From NCBI GenBank assembly GCA_943372645.1, contig CALRZN010000028.1, forward strand, positions 1 to 64,000: a DNA stretch of 64,000 nucleotides, written 5' to 3'. The notes under the pieces are model-generated. The model saw only the letters and a list, made by a program, of their open reading frames with translations, made no database searches and had not been told where the DNA came from. The position numbers and the translations under genes are program-made. Origin of the DNA: VBWE01 sp943372645. Its GTDB lineage: Bacteria > Bacteroidota > Bacteroidia > Palsa-965. Position 1 is the first letter of the stretch. The number at the start of each line of letters is the position of its first letter. Positions 58,798 to 64,000 of this stretch are shown here, in pieces.

Positions 58798-59535
58798 ATG
58801 CAACGAATAAAAAAAATCACCTCTTCGGCGGTTGCTTTGCTGCTGCTTGCAGGACTCATCACTTCCTGCTCCATGGAAAAACGCATCTACCGCCCCGGCT
58901 TTTTTGTGCAGCACCCTTCCGGGAAAAGTAAAACAACCCCGCCGGAAAAGGCAACGGCTTTGAAGGAAGAACCCCTTTCAGAAACCGCATCCGTTAGTCC
59001 GCAAACGGGATCAGCCTCCGCATCCCCTGTTAATAGCGAATTTCAGACGAATACGGAACAGGCACAGCCGGCTGTAGTTGTTGATAAAACGGTTGCTGAA
59101 AAAGGTACAAAAACAGTTGCAGCTGACAACGCAGATAAAACCAATGCGGAAAATAAAACAAGTAAGCGACAGCCCGAAAAAGAAAAAGAACCGAAACTAC
59201 CGTTGCATCCGAAACTGAAAGCTGCGGGTATCTTTATTCTTGCCGGGGCCGGTTTTATCCTGGCATTAACACTCCTGGTTTTGCTGAATAATGCGTTCCT
59301 GTTCTTCAGTTTTCCGATTCTGCTGAGCATAATCCTGAATATGTTTTTCCGGCTTGCTTTTGCTGCTGTTTTAATCGGCGGAACGCTTGCTGTGCTTGGA
59401 CTGCTTGAACTAAAAAAACAGAAAGAACCGATTTACGGCAGTAAAAAACGCGGCATCCTGTTACTGGCGCTTGCAGGTATTTATCCGTTGTACAATTTCA
59501 TCCGCCTCGTGATCCACCTGATTCGTTTTGTTTAA
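58798..59535 (+). CDS. Lipoprotein with C-terminal membrane helices, paralogue 3
   Basis: A 245-residue protein. The lipobox is LITSC, followed by SMEKRIYRPGFFVQH. A long variable linker (residues about 40-130, rich in T, E, K, N) precedes three to four membrane helices and ends LIHLIRFV. It is close to the paralogues at 57022 and 57967 in the conserved parts only. The stop lies 8 bases before the convergent MFS gene end. Confidence 0.75.
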   Translation: MQRIKKITSSAVALLLLAGLITSCSMEKRIYRPGFFVQHPSGKSKTTPPEKATALKEEPLSETASVSPQTGSASASPVNSEFQTNTEQAQPAVVVDKTVAEKGTKTVAADNADKTNAENKTSKRQPEKEKEPKLPLHPKLKAAGIFILAGAGFILALTLLVLLNNAFLFFSFPILLSIILNMFFRLAFAAVLIGGTLAVLGLLELKKQKEPIYGSKKRGILLLALAGIYPLYNFIRLVIHLIRFV

Positions 59536-59543
59536 TACGGTTT

Positions 59544-60818
59544 TCAGACGTGTTTGTCGAGGTTCAGCTTCCGCAGTTTCGGAGCAAAAATGTAGGTGAT
59601 AACCAGCACGAGTATGGTCATGCAGCCGCCAAACACTACGGAGTGTTGCAGCCCCATCACGCGCGCCGCCACACCCGATTCGAATTCACCGATTTCGTTG
59701 GATGAACCGATGAAAATACCGTTCACGGCACTCACGCGTCCCCGCATATCATCAGGCGTAAACAGGTGCAGGATGGTGGTGCGCACCACCACGCTTACCT
59801 GGTCGAATGCGCCGCTGCAGGCAAGGAAAAAAAGCGAGAGGTAAAAATTTTCGGACAGTGCAAAACCAATGATACATGCACCAAAACCGCAGACAGCAAT
59901 AAACATGTTGCGGCCGGCTTTGCGCGTGGGCGGTTTCCAGGCAAGCAGCAGTCCCATAATTATTGCTCCCACCGCCGGGGCTGCGCGCATGTAACCGATG
60001 CCGGTTTCTTCCCACGGACCGAGTTGCAGCACTTCGCGTGAAAAAGCGGGTATCATGGCCACGGCACCGCCAAACAGCACTGCAAACAGATCGAGCGAAA
60101 ATGCAGACAACATCACCTGGTTGCTGAATACAAAACGGAAACCGGCGGTGAGGCTGTTTACCAGGTTTTCTTTTTTCACCTGCGGCGGCACCGGTTTGTT
60201 GCTTACAAAAAGCAGCGTGATGAGGCTCGCGGCAATTAATGCGGTGCTGAATGCATACGAAAAACTAATGCTGTGTGTAAAACCAAACAGTATTCCGCCG
60301 CCTGCCGCACCGGTAACAAAAGCGGTCTGCCACGCCGCACTCTGCCAGATGCCCGCATTGGCCAGCAACGATCGCGGCACCAGCTGTGCGAGGTAGGCGG
60401 GGAACGAAGGCCCGAGAAAGCCGCGCGCTATGCCTGTGCAGAAAATAATGCCGTACAGTGGCCACGTATTATCCGCCGTGAGGTAGCCTGGTTTCATGGT
60501 TATCAGTAACAAACCCACTGATGCCAGTACCAGGAAAATAAGGCTGAGTACCATGATGAGTTTGCGCGGAAATTTGTCAACGATGTGCCCGGCAAACAAA
60601 GCCAGCCCGATGAACGGAACAGCTTCTGCCAGACCGATCATGCCCATTTTCAGGTAACTGCCGGTGAGCTGGTAAATCTGGATGGCAACAATTACGCTTT
60701 GCGATTGAACACCCAGCGTAAGAATAAAACGGGTAAGCAGGAACAGGGTAAAGTCGCGGTTGCGTAGTGCAGCAAAAGGATCGTTTTTTATTACGGGTGT
60801 TTCTTCCTGTCCGGCCAT
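59544..60818 (-). CDS. MFS transporter (EntS/MFS_3-like exporter)
   Basis: A 424-residue protein with twelve membrane helices. Start at MAGQEETPVIKNDPFAALRNRDFTLFLLTR; the upstream extension overlaps the neighbouring gene. The loop motif FAGHIVDKFPRKLIMVLSL after helix 2 is the MFS GxxxDxxxR/K pattern. The whole resembles the enterobactin-exporter group MFS_3. Substrate unknown. It follows the outer-membrane gene by 7 bases. Confidence 0.87.
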   Translation of the reverse strand: MAGQEETPVIKNDPFAALRNRDFTLFLLTRFILTLGVQSQSVIVAIQIYQLTGSYLKMGMIGLAEAVPFIGLALFAGHIVDKFPRKLIMVLSLIFLVLASVGLLLITMKPGYLTADNTWPLYGIIFCTGIARGFLGPSFPAYLAQLVPRSLLANAGIWQSAAWQTAFVTGAAGGGILFGFTHSISFSYAFSTALIAASLITLLFVSNKPVPPQVKKENLVNSLTAGFRFVFSNQVMLSAFSLDLFAVLFGGAVAMIPAFSREVLQLGPWEETGIGYMRAAPAVGAIIMGLLLAWKPPTRKAGRNMFIAVCGFGACIIGFALSENFYLSLFFLACSGAFDQVSVVVRTTILHLFTPDDMRGRVSAVNGIFIGSSNEIGEFESGVAARVMGLQHSVVFGGCMTILVLVITYIFAPKLRKLNLDKHV

Positions 60819-60825
60819 AAAGGCG

Positions 60826-61455
60826 CTATTTCGTTTTCGGGCGCAGGCGCAAACTGAGTGAAACACCCAGGTCAGGCCCTCTGCCGTTGATATTAAAACT
60901 GTTTTCTTTGCGGTCTGCCAGGTTTTTGTAATTGTAAAACGTAAGGCCGTAATACAGGCCGATGGCAAACGGCAGTTGTTTTACATAGTAGCGGCCATTT
61001 ATCCGCAGGCTGCCCACGGTGCCGCGCCCGTTGTAGGTGTTGTAAGCATCGCCGGGCAGGTTGTTGCGGAAATGAAATTTACTGTTGCCGAGAAAAAGCT
61101 GCCCTGAAAAATCGAATTTCGGGCCGGGTGCAAAATGCCCGTTGATGAGCAATCCGATGTCGTTACTTTTGATATTCGGTCGGGCTCCGCTGGTATCTGT
61201 TTCCGCAAAATAATTTACCGCACCTGCCGAAAAGCCTATGCCCAGCCAGTTTGTAACAGCAAACTCATATTGCAGGTGGGTGTGGCGGCTGGCCGCATCA
61301 GCGTTTATAGTGTTGAGTGTGTCCTGCTGCTGAGTGAAAAAATTCACAACGTGAAATCCGTTGTTCCATTGAATCACGTGGTCTTTTTTCGCAAATGTTT
61401 GCGCTGCAACTCCTGTTGTTGCTACCAGTGCCAGTAAAAAACAGATGATCCGCAT
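60826..61455 (-). CDS. Exported outer-membrane-like protein
   Basis: A 209-residue protein with signal peptide (MRIICFLLALVATTGVAAQ). Beta-rich, with tyrosine/glycine strands (FAIGLYYGLTFYNYKNL) and an end LGVSLSLRLRPKTK. No named family. It may act with the MFS exporter encoded 7 bases downstream. Confidence 0.65.
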   Translation of the reverse strand: MRIICFLLALVATTGVAAQTFAKKDHVIQWNNGFHVVNFFTQQQDTLNTINADAASRHTHLQYEFAVTNWLGIGFSAGAVNYFAETDTSGARPNIKSNDIGLLINGHFAPGPKFDFSGQLFLGNSKFHFRNNLPGDAYNTYNGRGTVGSLRINGRYYVKQLPFAIGLYYGLTFYNYKNLADRKENSFNINGRGPDLGVSLSLRLRPKTK

Positions 61456-61588
61456 AGGCATTTCCGGGATTGAAAGCATGAAGGTACAAAAGGTTTTTTA
61501 AAACGGACGAAATGCAGCTGGCCAGGAACAGGCGCAGGTGGATTGCTCATTTTGAAAAAATTAACACCGGGCCGAAATGCAAATCCGC

Positions 61589-61596
61589 TAATTTCG
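61589..61596 (+). promoter_or_regulatory. Promoter-like box just before the TIGR02117 gene
   Basis: TAATTTCG, one base from TAnnTTTG, ends 6 bases upstream of the ATG at 61603. Confidence 0.3.
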
Positions 61597-61602
61597 TGAC
61601 AG

Positions 61603-62319
61603 ATGATTTACCTGCGCTTCGGTTTCCGTTTGTTGCGACGCATCGTTTCCGGTGTTTTTATTTTCCTGTTCCTTTATTTTACCGCAGCTGTTGTGCTGAT
61701 GCATACGCCTTCGCACACCGGTTTTAAAGAATCACCCGGTGGCATTCCCATTTATGTGTTATCAAACGGGGTGCATGCCGATCTTGTTTTCCCCGCCCGG
61801 CATGAAACGATGAACTGGACAACAATTGTTTCTCCGGCACATGTGTTGCGTCCCGACACAGCATTTCAATATGTTGCGATGGGGTGGGGCGATAAAGGCT
61901 TTTACCTCAACACACCCACCTGGGCCGATCTGAAAACATCTACGGCAATGAACGCTGCATTCTGGCTGAGCACATCGGCCATGCACGTAACCTGGCGCAA
62001 AGCCGCACCAATTCCGGGCGCGAAATGCCGCCGCGTGGTTATTTCTGCAGAGCAATACAAACGACTGTGTGCGTTCGTGCTGCAAACATTTGAACGCGAC
62101 AGTACAAACTCCACGATGCACATCCACGCTAAACCGTACGGTTATACCGATGCGTTTTACGAAGCAAAAGGCCGTTACAACCTGTTTAAAACCTGTAATG
62201 TGTGGGCAGGTAATGCGCTGCGCGATGCAGGTATCAATACCGGGCTGTGGACACCGCTGGATGAAAGTGTGTTTCATTTTCTGCCCGAACCGCCTGCGCC
62301 TGCAAATAGCATTCGTTAA
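61603..62319 (+). CDS. TIGR02117 (DUF2459) family protein
   Basis: A 238-residue membrane-anchored protein. One N-terminal helix (LLRRIVSGVFIFLFLYFTAA) then the conserved GGIPIYVLSNGVHADLVFP, WGDKGFYLNTPTW and CNVWAGNALRDAGI. Function unknown. The family is widespread in Bacteroidota and Proteobacteria. It has its own short upstream region. Confidence 0.9.
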   Translation: MIYLRFGFRLLRRIVSGVFIFLFLYFTAAVVLMHTPSHTGFKESPGGIPIYVLSNGVHADLVFPARHETMNWTTIVSPAHVLRPDTAFQYVAMGWGDKGFYLNTPTWADLKTSTAMNAAFWLSTSAMHVTWRKAAPIPGAKCRRVVISAEQYKRLCAFVLQTFERDSTNSTMHIHAKPYGYTDAFYEAKGRYNLFKTCNVWAGNALRDAGINTGLWTPLDESVFHFLPEPPAPANSIR

Positions 62320-62416
62320 CAAATTACAGCACGCATTTCATGTATTTCGTTAAAGAGTTTTAAGTGGCTTGACTGGTGTTGCAGGGTGCAGTAATGTTGT
62401 ACAAAATATCAGCCGC

Positions 62417-63349
62417 ATGAATAACCGCTACACTTCCTCGCTGCTTGCCGCCGCCTTTGCAACCACGCTGTTAAGCGCACAGCAAACCATTCAGTTTAAC
62501 ACGACCAATACGCTGCAACAGGTTCCCAACATACCGGTACAAAGTCCGCAACGTGCCACAAACGGCAATTCATCGCGGCAGCCTTCGGCACTGTTGCTGA
62601 ATGTATCGGGACTTTCGAATGTGCTGGTTGTTCCGGCACAAGGTGGCGGGCCCAATGGCCCGAACGGAATGGCGCGACCGACAACCCCGCCGCGCCAGGC
62701 AGCCACACCGGTTCGTGCTTCGCGGCCCAATACCGGTAACCCGCCGCCGCAACGCCGCCCGTCCAATCCTGTTCAGCCGGTGCGTGCTGCTAACCCGGCA
62801 CCGCAACGGCAGCAGGTTATCGGCGGACCGAATGTGTCTGGTGTGATTGCGCAACCGGTGCAATACCGTGGCGGACCCAATGGTCCAAACGGAGTGGGTA
62901 ACCCGATGCCGATCAACATCAATGTAAATCCGATTCTTTCCAACACCATCCCGGTGCAGGCCATCGTAAATGATAACAACGAACCGATCAACGTTACACG
63001 CGGCAATCAGAAATTTGTATTCGAACTGAATAATGATAACAACCGCGGCAACTTAAATGTGAATGTGGAAATGCCGCAAATTCAGATGCAGGCGCCGCAG
63101 ATCAATCTGCCAAAAGCAAACAAAGTGGAACTGCCTGAAATCAACCTGCCGAAAGTAACCTTACCGAAAATTAAAACCGGCGGCTCCGGCGGATCGGGTG
63201 GAGGGAAGCTGAAAAAAAGCCCGCAGTTCAATCTCAAAAGCAACTGGAAAAGTTTCAAACGCGATTTTCGTCACAAGTGGCGCAAACTTTCACGCAAACG
63301 CAGCAAGATGCGTTACCGGGTGGCGGAGTGTTTTTTTTCGGGGTGTTGA
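62417..63349 (+). CDS. Exported low-complexity protein with GGPNGPNG repeats and basic tail
   Basis: A 310-residue protein. Start at MNNRYTSSLLAAAFATTLLS, a signal peptide. The first half is rich in P, N, Q and R, with two GGPNGPNG blocks (about residues 76-83 and 153-160). A repeat of LPxINLPKVxLPK follows, then GGSGGSGGG, then a basic tail (SNWKSFKRDFRHKWRKLSRK). No domain is recognised. It looks like a scaffold or polymer-binding surface protein. Confidence 0.6.
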   Translation: MNNRYTSSLLAAAFATTLLSAQQTIQFNTTNTLQQVPNIPVQSPQRATNGNSSRQPSALLLNVSGLSNVLVVPAQGGGPNGPNGMARPTTPPRQAATPVRASRPNTGNPPPQRRPSNPVQPVRAANPAPQRQQVIGGPNVSGVIAQPVQYRGGPNGPNGVGNPMPININVNPILSNTIPVQAIVNDNNEPINVTRGNQKFVFELNNDNNRGNLNVNVEMPQIQMQAPQINLPKANKVELPEINLPKVTLPKIKTGGSGGSGGGKLKKSPQFNLKSNWKSFKRDFRHKWRKLSRKRSKMRYRVAECFFSGC

Positions 63350-63386
63350 AAATAGGATTGATTGTTTTCTATAAAATCCGATACAC

Positions 63387-63525
63387 TTAACCACAAGGGG
63401 GCACGAAGGCATGCACAAAGGCCCCGATGAAAAAAGTTCTTTGTGTACATCGTGCAAACCTTAGTGTGTGCAATGGCAGGTGTGCGGGACTTTGTGGTTA
63501 ATTGAGAAAACCGCAGTTCCTCAAA
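63387..63525 (+). repeat. Dispersed intergenic repeat family B, copy 3
   Basis: TTAACCACAA (63387-63396), GGCATGCACAAAGGC, TTCTTTGTGTACATCGTGCA, GGACTTTGTGGTTAA (63487-63501) and CAGTTCCTCAAA. It fills the convergent gap before the ADP-ribosylglycohydrolase gene. Confidence 0.85.
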
Positions 63526-63530
63526 CCGGT

Positions 63531-64000
63531 TTAACCGTTCATTTTTTCCGCCAACGCACTCCCCAGCTTCTCAATCGCCTCCCGCCGCGCCAGCACCTCC
63601 AGCCATTCCGCAGGGATGGTTTCCGCGCCGTAATACAACCCGGCCAGTGCGCCGGTTACTGCGCCGGTGGTGTCGGTGTCTTCGCCGAGGTTAACGGCTT
63701 TCAGCACGGCGTCTTTGTACGAGTTTGTGGTAAGCAGGCACCAGAGCGATGCTTCGAGCGTATGCAGCACGTAGCCACTACCGGAGATTACGTTTTCCGG
63801 CATTTTTGAAATGTCCGATTCAAATACAAACTGTAGCAGTTCAATTTCGCGTGCGGCAAAATGGTTATCCACCAGGAATTTTTTTACTTCGCTCCGTGTT
63901 TCAGCGAGTGCTTCCGCCGCCTTTTTTCCCGCAAGCAGTTTGCCTGCAAATTCCAGGTAAAAAAAGCAGCAGATGCACGAACGGATATGCCCGTGCGTAA
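63531..64000 (-). CDS. ADP-ribosylglycohydrolase family protein, partial (5' end beyond window)
   Basis: The last 155 or so residues of a DraG/ARH-type enzyme, which removes ADP-ribose from proteins or small molecules with Mg. Reading without a break to the window edge, it contains THGHIRSCICCFFYLEF and the metal-site segment NLGEDTDTTGAVTGALAGLYYG, ending SALAEKMNG. The N-terminal metal motif lies outside the window. Confidence 0.88.
   Translation of the reverse strand, partial: THGHIRSCICCFFYLEFAGKLLAGKKAAEALAETRSEVKKFLVDNHFAAREIELLQFVFESDISKMPENVISGSGYVLHTLEASLWCLLTTNSYKDAVLKAVNLGEDTDTTGAVTGALAGLYYGAETIPAEWLEVLARREAIEKLGSALAEKMNG

Overview
The window comes from a member of the Bacteroidota. 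The signs are C-terminal sorting domains of the type IX secretion system (T9SS type A at 19838-21013 and 45936-48206, the gliding-type CHU_C domain at 42460-45867), WG, SBBP and PD40 propeller proteins, several promoters with the Bacteroidota -7 box TAnnTTTG, weak ribosome-binding sites, and many families seen mainly in this phylum. G+C is roughly half by eye. Order or genus cannot be fixed from this stretch. No transposase, prophage, CRISPR array or biosynthetic gene cluster is visible. It reads as ordinary chromosome with many intergenic repeat elements.

Layout. 0-5 kb: a VOC protein, then a minus-strand run of oxidoreductase, lipoprotein, polyprenyl-phosphate sugar transferase and 3-hydroxyacyl-CoA dehydrogenase. 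5-13 kb: pcm, a probably abundant envelope protein, smpB, two tRNA-Leu genes with odd tandem partial copies, a TM1410-type glycoside hydrolase overlapping an NlpC/P60 peptidase, a WG-repeat protein and the diadenylate cyclase cdaA. 13-25 kb: thioredoxin lipoprotein, heptose kinase, aminotransferase, DinB protein, the large subunit of a B12-dependent acyl-CoA mutase, an Omp28-like T9SS protein and a PD40-OmpA protein. 25-30 kb: a propeller histidine kinase with its response regulator, and PPK2. 30-35 kb: acyl-CoA carboxylase beta, a 44-residue ORF, a HEAT-like protein, and a Tat-type aminotransferase paired with a membrane-anchored RidA. 35-42 kb: a nine-gene run of mostly membrane proteins built around a 99-residue winged-helix regulator, with two copies of a palindrome that is probably its operator. 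42-54 kb: two very large secreted proteins, yajQ, ctlX, an HD phosphohydrolase, a degenerate NfeD-type protease, a DUF2400 protein and a helix-turn-helix regulator. 54-59.5 kb: a run of envelope genes of unknown function that includes three paralogous lipoproteins. 59.5-64 kb: an MFS exporter with an outer-membrane partner, a TIGR02117 protein, a low-complexity secreted protein and the 3' part of an ADP-ribosylglycohydrolase gene cut by the window edge.

The most unusual signals are non-coding. They are (i) the motif ACTTTG-N5-CAAAGT before both transcription units of the membrane cluster; (ii) a 126-bp imperfect palindrome with a 4-bp flanking repeat, whose removal restores a longer reading frame; (iii) two phased TTTTGCAAAA palindromes before the regulator at 54185; (iv) a 67-bp tandem repeat made of the 3' end of a tRNA-Leu with a hairpin placed in its T loop; and (v) two dispersed families of intergenic hairpin repeats, three copies each, plus several single palindromes and a 222-bp tandem duplication.
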